Shown: piece by piece, positions 48,280 through 57,685 of the stretch
How positions within the stretch are numbered: position 1 is the first letter of the stretch
Layout of the letters: each line of letters opens with the position of its first letter
Assembly: GCA_964507445.1 (NCBI GenBank)
Contig: CAZDQF010000017.1
Span: 46,647-110,646, forward strand
Origin: GCA-2683135 sp964507445
GTDB lineage: Bacteria > Planctomycetota > GCA-002687715
DNA length: 64,000 bases
Reading direction: 5' to 3'
The notes under the pieces: generated by a model
The model's database searches: none
What the model was told of the DNA's origin: nothing
Seen by the model: the letters and a program-made list of their open reading frames with translations, nothing else
Program-made: the position numbers and the translations under genes

Positions 48280-50058
48280 TCAGGACGGCTCGAGGTGAGC
48301 GTCGACGTAGAACAGGGTCTCCCCCACCGCCAGCGCAGCGTCCTCGTCCAGGAATCGCGGGAACCCGTCTGAATCCGTGACGAGCAGTGGGAACGCCCCC
48401 TCGAACGCCCCCATGACCTCGGCCACGGTGGTCTCGTGATCGATGTTCGCCACCTCCACGGTGGCGCTCTCGTCGAGGAGCTTCTCCAGCTGTTCGAAGG
48501 ACAGGCGATCCCCGAACAACCAGGGGGGCAGGCCGTCATGCTCGTCCCGGGACGGCGAGTAGCGGGTGCGCAAGGCCCGGACCCGCCCACGCCCGAACTC
48601 ATGGGCGTAGAGACGGACCGCGAGTCGGTTGACCGCGTCGCTGGACGTCATGGCGAGCATGCTCCCGAGACCGTCCAGGTCCAGGCTGTCCATGGCGTTG
48701 TCGTCCAGGGCGTCCGCACGACGGGCCGGGACCCCCCTCGACTTCGCCCGACGCACGGCCCCATAGTTGGTATCCAGGGCCAGCACGCGGTGACCGTTCC
48801 GGTGCAGAGCCTGGGCGATGGCCACGGCCGCGGGGTTGGCGCCGACCACCAGGACCCCGGTGGGCTTCGACTCCAGCACGCCGAGGCGTCGACCCACCCA
48901 GCCTGCCGTCGGCCCCTGCACCAACACGGTGCCCGCGATGACGGCGAAGGTCATGGCCGCCACCTGATGTCCTTGGGGTCCCAGCTCCAGGGCGAACAGG
49001 GAGGACACGGACGCCGCCACGATCCCGCGCGGAGCGATCCAGCAGACGAACAGCTTCTCCCGCAACGAGACCCCGGTCCCGGCCAACGAGAGCAGAACGC
49101 TCACGGGCCGGACGATGAAGATCATCCCCGCCACCAGGGCGAAGCCCCTCCACCCCAACTCCCGCGCCGCCTCCAGGTCCAGGTTCGCTGCCAGCAGGAT
49201 GAAGATCATGGAGACCAGAACCCCGACGACATGGGCCTTGAACTCCTCCACTTCCTCGATGCCCGGAGGGTGACGCCAGCCCAGGACCAGACCGGCCAGG
49301 GTCGCCGTGAGCACGCCGGATTCGGGCGCCAGGGCCTCCGAGACCGCGTAGAGCACCACCGCGACGATCAGCGTCGTGCGGTTCTTCAGATCCGGCGCCA
49401 TGGCGTCCTGGTGACGCAGCACCCAGTCCAGGATCAGCGCCCCTCCCCCGCCCAGGGCGCACCCCAGCCCCAGCCTCAGGGCGAGCATCCCCAAGACGTC
49501 GTGCCCCGCCAGCAGCACCTCATGGGTGAGCACGGCGAACAACGCGCCGATGGGGTCGACCAGGATCGCCTCTCCGCGGAGGATCTCCCCTACCCGAGGA
49601 CGCGGGTTGATCACCTTGAGCAACGGCGCGATCACGGTCGGTCCGGTGACGATGACCAGGGCGCCGAACAGCACGGACTTGGGACCCAGGGCGGGGAACA
49701 GCAGGGCGGCGACGGCGGCGGACAGCCCCCAGGTGATCAACGCACCCGCGCCGCACAGCCGCTGGATGGGCTTGCCGGCGACACGAAACGCCTCCGGTCG
49801 GAGGGTCAGGCCCCCCTCGAACAGGATGATGGCTACGGCCAGCCCGACCAGCACGCCGAGCCCGTCCCCCAGGACGCCGGGGTCGAGCCACCCCAGGCAA
49901 TCGCGCCCCACCAGGACACCCGCCACCAGGAGCGGGACGATGGCCGGCAGGCGGAAGCGACGGGCGATGGCCTGGCAGATCAGACCGCCCGCCATGATGC
50001 CCGCCACGGTGAGGAGCAGGGATGAGGAGCCGGCGGCGGAGAGCAGGGCCATGGACAT
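48280..50058 (-). CDS. CPA-type cation/proton antiporter with C-terminal TrkA-N domain
   Basis: A 592-residue protein. About 12 helices fill residues 1-400, including the family signature VTGPTVIAPLLKVI and EAILVDPIGALFAVL with the transport Asp. A TrkA-N/RCK Rossmann domain follows (TGVLVVGANPAAVAIAQAL, VLALDTNYGAVRRAKSRG), giving NAD(H)-type regulation, and a short C-terminal regulatory region of ~120 residues. It is likely a K+ or Na+/H+ antiporter; ion choice cannot be read. Its stop is 10 bases from the convergent surE. Confidence 0.88.
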   Translation of the reverse strand: MSMALLSAAGSSSLLLTVAGIMAGGLICQAIARRFRLPAIVPLLVAGVLVGRDCLGWLDPGVLGDGLGVLVGLAVAIILFEGGLTLRPEAFRVAGKPIQRLCGAGALITWGLSAAVAALLFPALGPKSVLFGALVIVTGPTVIAPLLKVINPRPRVGEILRGEAILVDPIGALFAVLTHEVLLAGHDVLGMLALRLGLGCALGGGGALILDWVLRHQDAMAPDLKNRTTLIVAVVLYAVSEALAPESGVLTATLAGLVLGWRHPPGIEEVEEFKAHVVGVLVSMIFILLAANLDLEAARELGWRGFALVAGMIFIVRPVSVLLSLAGTGVSLREKLFVCWIAPRGIVAASVSSLFALELGPQGHQVAAMTFAVIAGTVLVQGPTAGWVGRRLGVLESKPTGVLVVGANPAAVAIAQALHRNGHRVLALDTNYGAVRRAKSRGVPARRADALDDNAMDSLDLDGLGSMLAMTSSDAVNRLAVRLYAHEFGRGRVRALRTRYSPSRDEHDGLPPWLFGDRLSFEQLEKLLDESATVEVANIDHETTVAEVMGAFEGAFPLLVTDSDGFPRFLDEDAALAVGETLFYVDAHLEPS

Positions 50059-50085
50059 CAGGACAGTCGACCTCCGGCGCCCAGT

Positions 50086-51012
50086 CTATCCGGCGCGGTC
50101 CCTGGCCGCCCCGGGCCCCAGCTCCGCGAACAGGTTCCCGGCCAGCAGGCAACCACCGCCGAACCACAGCCACGCCGTGGCCTCTGCCCGGTGCAGGCTG
50201 ACCGCGAACAGCGCCGCCCACACGGGCTCGAGGGCGTAGAGGATGGCCGCTCTGACCGGCGGGAGCTCCTTCTGCCAGCGGTTCATCAAGGCAATGGCGA
50301 GGGCCGTGGCGAAGACCGCGCTGAGGGCGATCGTGGTCATGAACTCGCGGTCACCGAGCAGCTGAACCGCCGCGGTCCATCGGCCTTCGAGGGTCAAGGC
50401 GGCGAGCGCCAGGGAGAGCACGGACACCACCACGAGGCTGGTCACGGTGACCGGCAGGGCCTCCACCCGGCGGGTGATGACATCGGTAGCCACGATGTGG
50501 ACCGCGAACACCAGCGCGCTGGCCACGGTGAGCCACTCCGGCCAGTCGAAGTTGAGGTCCGGGGGACCGCTGATCCAGGCCGCGCCCACGGTCGCCAGCA
50601 ACGCACCTCCTACGAGCCGCGGAGCCACGGGCCTGCGCACATACAGCCGCACCACCAGGGCGGTGAACACGACGTAGAGGCTGGTCAGAAACGCAGACAC
50701 GGCGGGGTCCATGCCCCTCAGACCGATCAGCTGCAGCACGAACCCCAGCATGAGCAAGGAGCCGAGCCACCAGCCGCCACGCCAGACGCCTCGCGCGCCC
50801 AGGCCACGACGCGCGTCCGGAACGAGCAGCAACACCAGCGCCCCGATGGTGAACCGGACAGCCAGGCAGAACGCCACCGCCGCCAGCGCCGCGCCCTCGC
50901 CCAGAGCACTCTCGGCCGCGTCGATGGCCGTCTTCATCCACAGGTAGGAGACGCCCCAGATGACGCTGAACGTGAGGATCGCCAGGGTCGCCGGCGCGGT
51001 GGACCGTCTCAT
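50086..51012 (-). CDS. EamA/DMT-family transporter
   Basis: A 308-residue protein with ten predicted helices in two EamA halves. The first begins LAILTFSVIWGVSYLWMKTA; the second begins around residue 160 (WLTVASALVFAVHIVATDVI) and ends with EPVWAALFAVSLHRAEATAWLWFGGGCLLAG, the usual C-terminal motif. Metabolite export is likely. It lies 27 bases from the antiporter gene and 21 from the deaminase gene on the same strand, but shares no obvious pathway with them. Confidence 0.87.
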   Translation of the reverse strand: MRRSTAPATLAILTFSVIWGVSYLWMKTAIDAAESALGEGAALAAVAFCLAVRFTIGALVLLLVPDARRGLGARGVWRGGWWLGSLLMLGFVLQLIGLRGMDPAVSAFLTSLYVVFTALVVRLYVRRPVAPRLVGGALLATVGAAWISGPPDLNFDWPEWLTVASALVFAVHIVATDVITRRVEALPVTVTSLVVVSVLSLALAALTLEGRWTAAVQLLGDREFMTTIALSAVFATALAIALMNRWQKELPPVRAAILYALEPVWAALFAVSLHRAEATAWLWFGGGCLLAGNLFAELGPGAARDRAG

Positions 51013-51033
51013 GGGCTGACCCTCGGCGGCGCG

Positions 51034-51516
51034 TTACTGCGCGGCCGCTGCCCTCGGGTCCTTTGGACCGTCCTCCGCCTGGACCTCGACGCCATGGTCA
51101 CGCAGGTAGGCCACTCCGTTCTTGCCCAGGTACCCGCCCTCGACCACCAGCACCCGCGCGATCCCGGCGTGGTGCATGAGCTTGGAGCACATGAGGCAGG
51201 GCTCACCGGTGACGATGAGCCAGGCGCCACGGGTCGGGACGCCGTTGGCGGCGGCGTTGCAGATGACGTTCATCTCCGCGTGATGACAGCCCACCTCCAC
51301 CATGGTCCCGGAGGTCACCTGCTCGGTCTCCCTCAAGCAGACCTCACCACCGCACAGATCGCCTCCCCCTCGCGGTCCCCCGTTGTAGCCGTCCATCAGG
51401 ACGACGTTCCGGGTCGGGTCCAGCAGGAGTGCGCCGAACTTGCGGCGGGGACAGTTCGAGGCCTTGGCCAACGCGAGGCACTGCTCGATACGAACGCGGA
51501 TGTGCTTCTCTTTCAT
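51034..51516 (-). CDS. dCMP/deoxycytidylate deaminase family protein
   Basis: A 160-residue zinc-dependent deaminase. Catalytic site: CHHAEMN (His79 as ligand, Glu81 as proton shuttle) and EPCLMCSKLMHHAGI (Cys107 and Cys110). The insertion YNGGPRGGGDLCGG is typical of dCMP deaminases (ComEB-like). It makes dUMP for thymidylate synthesis. I chose MKEKHIRVR at 51516; an ATG six codons upstream is possible. Confidence 0.9.
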   Translation of the reverse strand: MKEKHIRVRIEQCLALAKASNCPRRKFGALLLDPTRNVVLMDGYNGGPRGGGDLCGGEVCLRETEQVTSGTMVEVGCHHAEMNVICNAAANGVPTRGAWLIVTGEPCLMCSKLMHHAGIARVLVVEGGYLGKNGVAYLRDHGVEVQAEDGPKDPRAAAAQ

Positions 51517-51619
51517 CGCGTCGGCAGCATACATGAAAGCCCCCGACCGGCTGCGCGCCGCCCGGGGGCTTGTTCCAGCGGCTCAAGCCGCTGGCAGAGT
51601 GCAGAGTGTGCTGCTTGGA

Positions 51620-52306
51620 TCAGCCGTCGCCGCCGCGACCACGGCCGTCGCCGCCGCGTCCACCGCGACCGCCGAAGCCGCCACGACCGCGCTGGTTGTT
51701 CTCGCTGTACTTCTTGAACTGCTCTTCGGTCAGGACCTTCTTGACCTCGCTGTTCATCTTCTCCTGCATCTCGGTCATGGCCTCGCGGATCTCGCTACGG
51801 TCGATCTCGCCGTTGCGCATGGCCTCGAAGAGCTCACGACGCTCCTCGTTCTGAGCCTCCTGGACGGCCTCGAGCTTCTTGCTCTGCTCGTCGTTGAGGC
51901 TGAGGCCCTCGAAGGGGTCCCGACGACCCCAACCGCCACGACCGCCACGACCGCCGCGCTCGCCGCGCTCGCCGCGACCACCGCGACCACCGCGCTCACC
52001 GCGACCGCCACGGCGGGGGTTCTTGATCTGCTCGACGAGACGCTTGGCGCGCTCGCCCATCTCGCCCTCGGCCATGGCCACCTTCTCGAGCGCGGGCAGC
52101 GCCGTGTCACCCATGGTGACGAGGGCGCGGTCGACGCTGCGGACCACGTTCTCGTCCTTCACCTTCATCTGCTTGACGAGGGTGGAGATCCACGTGGCGG
52201 AGGGGTTTTCCTGCTTCTTGCCGCTGGCGGTCTCGATCTTCTGAGCCACGGCGAAGCCGGGCAGGATGAGGAGCGCCACGAGGGTCAGGGCGATCTTGGT
52301 CTTCAT
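51620..52306 (-). CDS. secreted RGG-repeat protein, unknown function
   Basis: A 228-residue protein with a signal peptide (MKTKIALTLVALLILPGFAVAQ). A helical region of ~80 residues is followed at ~97-122 by an RGG/GER tract (GRGERGGRGGRGERGERGG). An acidic/basic helical segment resembling Spy/CpxP-type proteins follows (LNDEQSKKLEAVQEAQNEERR ends that part). The tail is again RGG-rich (FGGRGGRGGDGRGRGGDG). The longer open frame upstream lacks coding character; the ATG at 52306 precedes the signal sequence. RGG boxes bind nucleic acids in eukaryotes; outside a bacterial cytoplasm their role is open. It stands alone on its strand. Confidence 0.75.
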   Translation of the reverse strand: MKTKIALTLVALLILPGFAVAQKIETASGKKQENPSATWISTLVKQMKVKDENVVRSVDRALVTMGDTALPALEKVAMAEGEMGERAKRLVEQIKNPRRGGRGERGGRGGRGERGERGGRGGRGGWGRRDPFEGLSLNDEQSKKLEAVQEAQNEERRELFEAMRNGEIDRSEIREAMTEMQEKMNSEVKKVLTEEQFKKYSENNQRGRGGFGGRGGRGGDGRGRGGDG

Positions 52307-52576
52307 GTGAGTGTCTACTCCGGGTGTCTGGTGACCCCACCAGGGCCACGCTGAAAGCGAATCGGGATGCGCCGAGGCGCTGTCCTGTCTACCAACCGGT
52401 TCCTCCGGTCTTTCGGCCGGACCCGCTATTCGAACACGGCCCCGGCATGGGGAAAACCCGCGGAGCCGCCGGTTTCCGCGCCGGATTCTCGCAGAAACCT
52501 CAGGCCGCGCCAGAAGCTCCCGTGAAGATTGCACTTGCAACGACGACGGCGAGGCGGATCGGGGCTGGAGACCGCC

Positions 52577-53971
52577 TCATCGACGCCTGCGAGGCTTGAG
52601 CTTGGCCTCAGGATCAAAGGCCGGGTTCGGCTTGGTGGGCACGGGGGCGCCCGTTCGGGTGCGCCACTGATCCAGCAGGGCGCCCAGGGACCCCACGATC
52701 CCGGGCTGCGCCGCGGCCAGATTCGTGGCCTCCCCCAGGTCCGCCGTCAGGTCATAGAGCTCCTTGCGTCCGTCTTCGAAGTACTCGATGAGCTTCCACT
52801 TGCCCCGACGGACCACGCCGCCGGGCCGGGTGCGGAAACCGTCCCCTTCGAATCGACCCTGGAGGTAGGCGGGGAAGTGCCAGAACAGCGGACGCTCCTC
52901 CAGGGCCGCAGCCGCCGGCGACTGGCTGAGCACCGCCCCCAGATCCACCCCATCCAGGACCTGGTCGCTGGCTGGAGAGGCTCCGGCCGCCGCCAGGAAG
53001 GTGGGATAGAGATCGGTGCCGATGACGGGAGTGTCTGACCGGCTCCCGGCCTTCACCTTGCCGGGCCAGCGCACGATGAGCGGCACTCGGATGCCACCCT
53101 CATAGAGCGTGCCCTTGGCTCCTCGCAGCGGCTTGCACGAGGTGACGCCCATGTGTCCCCCGTTGTCGGAGAAGAACACCACCATGGTGTCCCGGGCTTT
53201 GTCCGCCTTCTCCAGCGCGTCCAGCACGCGACCCAGGCTGCGATCCATGGCGTAGATCATGCCCGCGTACTTCTTGTTCTTCTGACCGCGATCCGCCGGC
53301 CGATCGGTGAAGCGGGCCACGTCCTCGTCCTTCGCCTGGATGGGTGTGTGGACGGCGTAGTGCGGCAGGTAGAGGAAGAACGGGCGGTCATCGTCCGCGG
53401 CGATGAAGCGGACCGCCTCATCCGTCAGGCGCCCGGTGAGGTACTCCCCCTTCGGGCCGTCCTCGAGGTGGGGGTTCTTGTACGGGCTGAAGTACGACTT
53501 GGGGTGGCCCGCCTTGAAGCCCCCGACGTTCACATCGAACCCCTGGGTCCTGGGGTCGTCTCCCAGGTGCCACTTCCCCATGGACGCGGTCCGATACCCC
53601 GCCGCCTTGAGGGCCTCGGCCAGGGTCACGAAGCGAGGGGCCAGGGTCGTCTGGTTGGGCACCGCGAGGAGACGGCGGAGGTCGGCCTGTCCGCGGTTCG
53701 GATTGCCGACGGTGAAGACGCCGTGCCTGGGGCCGTACTGCCCGGACATGAGACAGGCGCGGCTAGGCGCGCAGTTGGGAGCGTTGGCATAGGCATCCGT
53801 GAACAGCATGCCTTCGGAGGCGAGCTTGTCGATGCGCGGGGTCTCGTAGAAGCGGCTGCCCATGCACGAGAGGTCCCGCCAGCCCAGATCGTCGGCGTAG
53901 AACAGGACGATGTTGGGCTGGCTCCACGCAGCGCCGACGAAGACGAGGGAGAGAACAAGCGCGCGGGTCAT
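52577..53971 (-). CDS. secreted arylsulfatase-type sulfatase (formylglycine motif present)
   Basis: A 464-residue sulfatase with a signal peptide (MTRALVLSLVFVGAAWSQ). The formylglycine motif is intact, CAPSR at residues 67-71, so it needs an FGE or anaerobic maturase. Other active-site residues are in FYADDLGW (DD at 26-27), MGKWHLGD, YAVHTPIQ and VFFSDNGGHMG. It likely removes sulfate from polysaccharide or aryl substrates in the periplasm. It follows the transglutaminase-like gene by 14 bases. An FGE relic lies about 4.5 kb away. Confidence 0.93.
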   Translation of the reverse strand: MTRALVLSLVFVGAAWSQPNIVLFYADDLGWRDLSCMGSRFYETPRIDKLASEGMLFTDAYANAPNCAPSRACLMSGQYGPRHGVFTVGNPNRGQADLRRLLAVPNQTTLAPRFVTLAEALKAAGYRTASMGKWHLGDDPRTQGFDVNVGGFKAGHPKSYFSPYKNPHLEDGPKGEYLTGRLTDEAVRFIAADDDRPFFLYLPHYAVHTPIQAKDEDVARFTDRPADRGQKNKKYAGMIYAMDRSLGRVLDALEKADKARDTMVVFFSDNGGHMGVTSCKPLRGAKGTLYEGGIRVPLIVRWPGKVKAGSRSDTPVIGTDLYPTFLAAAGASPASDQVLDGVDLGAVLSQSPAAAALEERPLFWHFPAYLQGRFEGDGFRTRPGGVVRRGKWKLIEYFEDGRKELYDLTADLGEATNLAAAQPGIVGSLGALLDQWRTRTGAPVPTKPNPAFDPEAKLKPRRRR

Positions 53972-53985
53972 GCATGATCCTCCGC

Positions 53986-54963
53986 TCAGGAGTCGGCCCA
54001 ACCGAACACCCAGTCCTTCTTGCCCAGCGCTACGGGCTTGCCGTCCACCTCCGCGTGAGGGAACACGAAGTAGCTCAGGGGTGCGCCGGCCTGCGGCGGG
54101 CTCAAGGTGAGGTCACGGCCGATGCTCAACGCCAGCCGGTCCCGGCCCAGGTTGCCGAAGAACAGGGCAGCGCCGGCGGGGTCATCCGCGACGATCTTGT
54201 CCGCCTCCGAGATGTCCACCGGCCGCCAGTGCTTGCCGTCGTACCAGTGAGCCCAGCAGTGGTAGCTGTTGTAGGTGCCCGGCCCCGGTTTGAGCGGGAT
54301 CCCCATGGTGAAGCGCGAGGGGATCTCCGCCGCGCGGCTCACCCCGATGAAGCGGGCGTGAAAGTCCGTGCAGTTACCCATGCAAACGGTGGTGGCGTGC
54401 TCGAAGCTCCCCCGGCCCCAACCCGCGTGCTTCTTGTCGTAGACCATGGACGCGAGCACGTCGTCGTAGACCGTGCGGGCGCGGGCCGACACGGGGATGG
54501 TGGAGTCATCCACTCGCAGGCGGCGCGCCAGCACCGCCGCGGTCCCGTCCACGGGGATCAGCTCGTTGGCCCGGAGGAACCAGCCGGACACCGGGCCGCT
54601 CCCCTGGCCCACGTCGTCCCATCTCCGGATCTCCGCCGTCCAGCGGATGGTGGTGGGCGTGGACGGGTCCTCGACCCTGACGTGGGCCATGGGGTTGCCG
54701 TACTTGGCCTCTCTGGTGCGACGGACTTCTCCCTTTGTGGACTGCACGTCGACACGCAGCACCTCCTGCACCCCGGGGTCTTCCAGCGGCAGCGGCAGCC
54801 ACACCTGCATGACCTCCCCGGCGGTCTCCGGCACCGTCACCTCATAGGTGAAGGTGTAGCGCCGGGAAGGCGTCGAAGACCCGGCGTGCTCGGTGCTGCT
54901 GCATCCGGAAAGCACGCTCCAACCGAGAACGAAGAAACAGAGGCGGGACACCGTGCGAACCAT
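53986..54963 (-). CDS. transglutaminase-like lipoprotein
   Basis: About 325 residues with signal and lipobox (FFVLGWSVLSGCSS). The N-terminal half is beta-rich (YTFTYEVTVPETAGEVMQVWLPLPLED). The catalytic triad of the transglutaminase/papain-like fold is in GNCTDFHARF (Cys), NSYHCWAHWY (His) and WRPVDISEAD (Asp). Such domains act as cysteine proteases or crosslinkers; here activity is likely at the envelope. It is probably cotranscribed with the sulfatase. The start is MVRTVSRLCF at 54963. Confidence 0.85.
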   Translation of the reverse strand: MVRTVSRLCFFVLGWSVLSGCSSTEHAGSSTPSRRYTFTYEVTVPETAGEVMQVWLPLPLEDPGVQEVLRVDVQSTKGEVRRTREAKYGNPMAHVRVEDPSTPTTIRWTAEIRRWDDVGQGSGPVSGWFLRANELIPVDGTAAVLARRLRVDDSTIPVSARARTVYDDVLASMVYDKKHAGWGRGSFEHATTVCMGNCTDFHARFIGVSRAAEIPSRFTMGIPLKPGPGTYNSYHCWAHWYDGKHWRPVDISEADKIVADDPAGAALFFGNLGRDRLALSIGRDLTLSPPQAGAPLSYFVFPHAEVDGKPVALGKKDWVFGWADS

Positions 54964-55087
54964 GGGACGATTCCTCAAGAAACACCAGAGCATCAACGCG
55001 ACCGCGAGCCACGGCCTCCATCAGACACCCGGCCGAACCATAACGTCCACGGCTCGCCATCATCAACCGGACCCATAGAATTACGGC

Positions 55088-56503
55088 ATGGAACCGAGTT
55101 CGTTTCGATCCGACCTGCACCGCCTCGCGGACTGGGTGGCAGATTACCGCGAGAGCGTCGCATCCCGACCCGTGCTCGCGTCCACCAACCCGGGAGACGT
55201 CGCTCGACAACTGCCCGCCAGCGCCCCGGACCAGGGCGAGCCCCTGGACGCCATCCTCAGGGATGTCTCCCAGCTGCTCATGCCGGGCATCACCCACTGG
55301 AATCACCCCCGGTTCTTCGCCTACTTCCCCGCCAACAACTCGGAGCCTTCCATCCTGGCCGAGCTGATGATGGCGGCCATGGGGGCCCAGTGCATGAGCT
55401 GGCAGACGTCGCCCGCGGCCACGGAGCTGGAGCACGTGGTGATGGGCTGGCTGGGGCAGCTGCTGGGGATGCCCGAGGGCTTCGAGGGGGTGATCCAGGA
55501 CACCGCGTCGTCCGCCACTCTGGTGTCTCTGCTGATGGCGCGGGAACGCGCCACGGACGGACAGTTCCGAACCCGCGGCGCAGCAGCCGCGGACGCACGG
55601 AACCTCCGAATCTATGCCTCCAGCGAAGCTCACTCCTCCATCGAGAAGGCCGTCTTCCTCGCCGGGATGGGTTCGGACAACCTGCGCTCCATCGACGTGG
55701 ACTCGAACCTGGCCATGAACCCGCGAGCGCTCCGCGACGCCATCAAGGCAGACGCTGAGCGTGGCCTCAAGCCCTGCGCGGTGGTCGCGACGGTCGGCAC
55801 CACCAGCACCCTGGCGGTGGACCCGGTCCCCGAGATCGGCCGGGTCTGCGCCGAGCACGGTGCCTTCCTCCACGTGGACGCGGCCTTCGCCGGGAGCCTC
55901 GCGGCCCTGCCCGAGATGCGCTGGCTCATGGACGGCGTGGAGCAGGCGGACAGCTTCGTGGTCAACCCGCACAAGTGGATGTACGTGAACTTCGACTGCA
56001 GCGCCCACTGGGTGAAGGACACGGAGCTGCTGCTCCGCACCTGCGCCATCGACCCGGAGTACCTCAAGACGGACCACGACCCGGAGGTCCGGAACTACCG
56101 GGACTGGGGAATCCCCCTGGGCCGCCGGTTCCGCGCGCTCAAGCTCTGGTGGGTGCTACGGAGCATGGGCACGGACGAGATTCGAAGACGGTTGCGCGGC
56201 GCCCTTGAGATGGCGGCCGGCCTGGAGCGCAGGGTGCTGGAGCACCCCGAGCTGGAGCTGGTCACGAGCGGCCGTCTCGGCCTGGTCTGCTTCCGACACC
56301 GGCGCGCGGAGCTGGGCCCCAGGATCATGAAGCACGTCAACGACTCGGGCGAGGCGTACATCACCCACACCAAGGTGAACGGCCACTTCACCCTGCGCTG
56401 GCACACGGCCCAGGCCCTGACCACGGAGGAGGACGTGGCGGCTGGCTGGGAGGCGCTCTCAGCCGCCATCGAAGCGGCGACGGAGGGCCAGCAACACCCC
56501 TGA
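55088..56503 (+). CDS. group II PLP-dependent decarboxylase (aromatic amino acid type)
   Basis: A 471-residue fold-type I decarboxylase. The substrate and PLP region includes ITHWNHPRFFAYFPANNS, SWQTSPAATELEHVVMGWL, and the Schiff-base lysine in VVNPHKWMYVNFDCSAHWVK. These match aromatic L-amino acid (DOPA/tryptophan/tyrosine) decarboxylases rather than the glutamate type. The final 45 bases overlap the end of the convergent MFS gene, so each strand encodes protein there. Substrate is not determinable from the sequence. Confidence 0.92.
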   Translation: MEPSSFRSDLHRLADWVADYRESVASRPVLASTNPGDVARQLPASAPDQGEPLDAILRDVSQLLMPGITHWNHPRFFAYFPANNSEPSILAELMMAAMGAQCMSWQTSPAATELEHVVMGWLGQLLGMPEGFEGVIQDTASSATLVSLLMARERATDGQFRTRGAAAADARNLRIYASSEAHSSIEKAVFLAGMGSDNLRSIDVDSNLAMNPRALRDAIKADAERGLKPCAVVATVGTTSTLAVDPVPEIGRVCAEHGAFLHVDAAFAGSLAALPEMRWLMDGVEQADSFVVNPHKWMYVNFDCSAHWVKDTELLLRTCAIDPEYLKTDHDPEVRNYRDWGIPLGRRFRALKLWWVLRSMGTDEIRRRLRGALEMAAGLERRVLEHPELELVTSGRLGLVCFRHRRAELGPRIMKHVNDSGEAYITHTKVNGHFTLRWHTAQALTTEEDVAAGWEALSAAIEAATEGQQHP

Positions 56504-57685
56504 GCCGAGCAGGCCCAGCACCCCGCAGCTCAGCCACAGGGCATCCCAGCTCACCGCCTCCACCAACCCACCGCCCCCGAGGGGCGCGACGATGAAGGCG
56601 ATGGAGAACATCAGCCCGTAGGCGCCCATGTACCGACCACGGGCGTTGGCCGGCGCGCGGTTGGCCACCAGCCCCGCGGTGAACGGCGACTCCAGCATCT
56701 CTCCGAAGGTGATCAGACACACGCAGAATACGATCCACAAGAAGCCGTCGTCGATCCAGATCATGCCGAGCCCGAGCCCGACGAACGCCGCGCCCACGGC
56801 CATGATGGGGAGCGGATTGGGTCGCTGCAGCTTCTGGACCAGGATCATCTCGAGGGCCGCGATGAGGATGGGATTGAACGCCAGGGCGAAACCGATGTCG
56901 TCCTTCCCCCAGCGCAGGGCCTCCCCCAGGTACACCGGCAGGGTGGACATGAACTGGAGGAAGGCCAGGGCCAGGAGGAACACCGCCCCCACCAGCGCCA
57001 CGAACACGGGGTCGGCCCAGGGGCTCTGCTTCCCCGCGGAGGCGTCATCGTCGTCCTCAACGGGAGCGACCGGCCGCGCACCGAACCACCACCACACCAG
57101 GAACCCCGCCGCCGTACAGGTCGCCGCGTCGATGACGAACAGGGGCTCCCAGCCCCAGTACTCGGAGACCAGCCCTCCCGCCACGGGTCCGATGGCCCAA
57201 CCCGCGTTGATGGCGAGCCGATGCAGGGCGTAGGCGCGAGTGCGTAGCTCCGGCGCGCAGAACGACGCGAGCATGGCGCCGTTGGCGGGCCGGAAGGCCT
57301 CCCCCAGCAACCCCACCAGGAACAGCACGCCCCCCACCTCCCAGAGCCCGCCCAGCCCGGGGAGGGCCATGAACGCGAAGGACACGCCGACGAAGGACAT
57401 GACCTGGACCGGCACCGCGCCGATGCGGTCCGTCAGGCGCCCTCCCAGGGGCACCCCGACACAGGAACCGAGGCCCCAGATGGCGAGGAACTGGGCCGCC
57501 TCTCCCGCCGGCAGGTGGTGCACCTCCGCCAGCCAGACGCCGACGAACGCCATCACCATGGTCCCGGCGCGGTTGATGAACCCCACGAGGGAGATCAGCC
57601 AGATCTCCCGGGGCAATCCAGCGAACGCGTCCCGGTAGAGACGCAGCAAGGAGGTCAACCGGAAGACCCCGAGCCCGAACTCCAA
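56459..57685 (-). CDS. major facilitator superfamily transporter
   Basis: A 408-residue protein with about 12 helices. The MFS motif appears as PLGGRLTDRIGAVPVQVM after helix 2, and NPILIAALEMILVQKLQRPN lies mid-protein. A short acidic loop (EDDDDASAG) follows helix 6. Its 5' end overlaps the thioesterase gene by 31 bases; a TTG at 57658 would reduce the overlap. Its 3' end overlaps the decarboxylase gene on the other strand. The decarboxylase is convergent, so a shared substrate is only a guess. Confidence 0.86.
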   Translation of the reverse strand: MEFGLGVFRLTSLLRLYRDAFAGLPREIWLISLVGFINRAGTMVMAFVGVWLAEVHHLPAGEAAQFLAIWGLGSCVGVPLGGRLTDRIGAVPVQVMSFVGVSFAFMALPGLGGLWEVGGVLFLVGLLGEAFRPANGAMLASFCAPELRTRAYALHRLAINAGWAIGPVAGGLVSEYWGWEPLFVIDAATCTAAGFLVWWWFGARPVAPVEDDDDASAGKQSPWADPVFVALVGAVFLLALAFLQFMSTLPVYLGEALRWGKDDIGFALAFNPILIAALEMILVQKLQRPNPLPIMAVGAAFVGLGLGMIWIDDGFLWIVFCVCLITFGEMLESPFTAGLVANRAPANARGRYMGAYGLMFSIAFIVAPLGGGGLVEAVSWDALWLSCGVLGLLGSGVLLALRRRFDGG

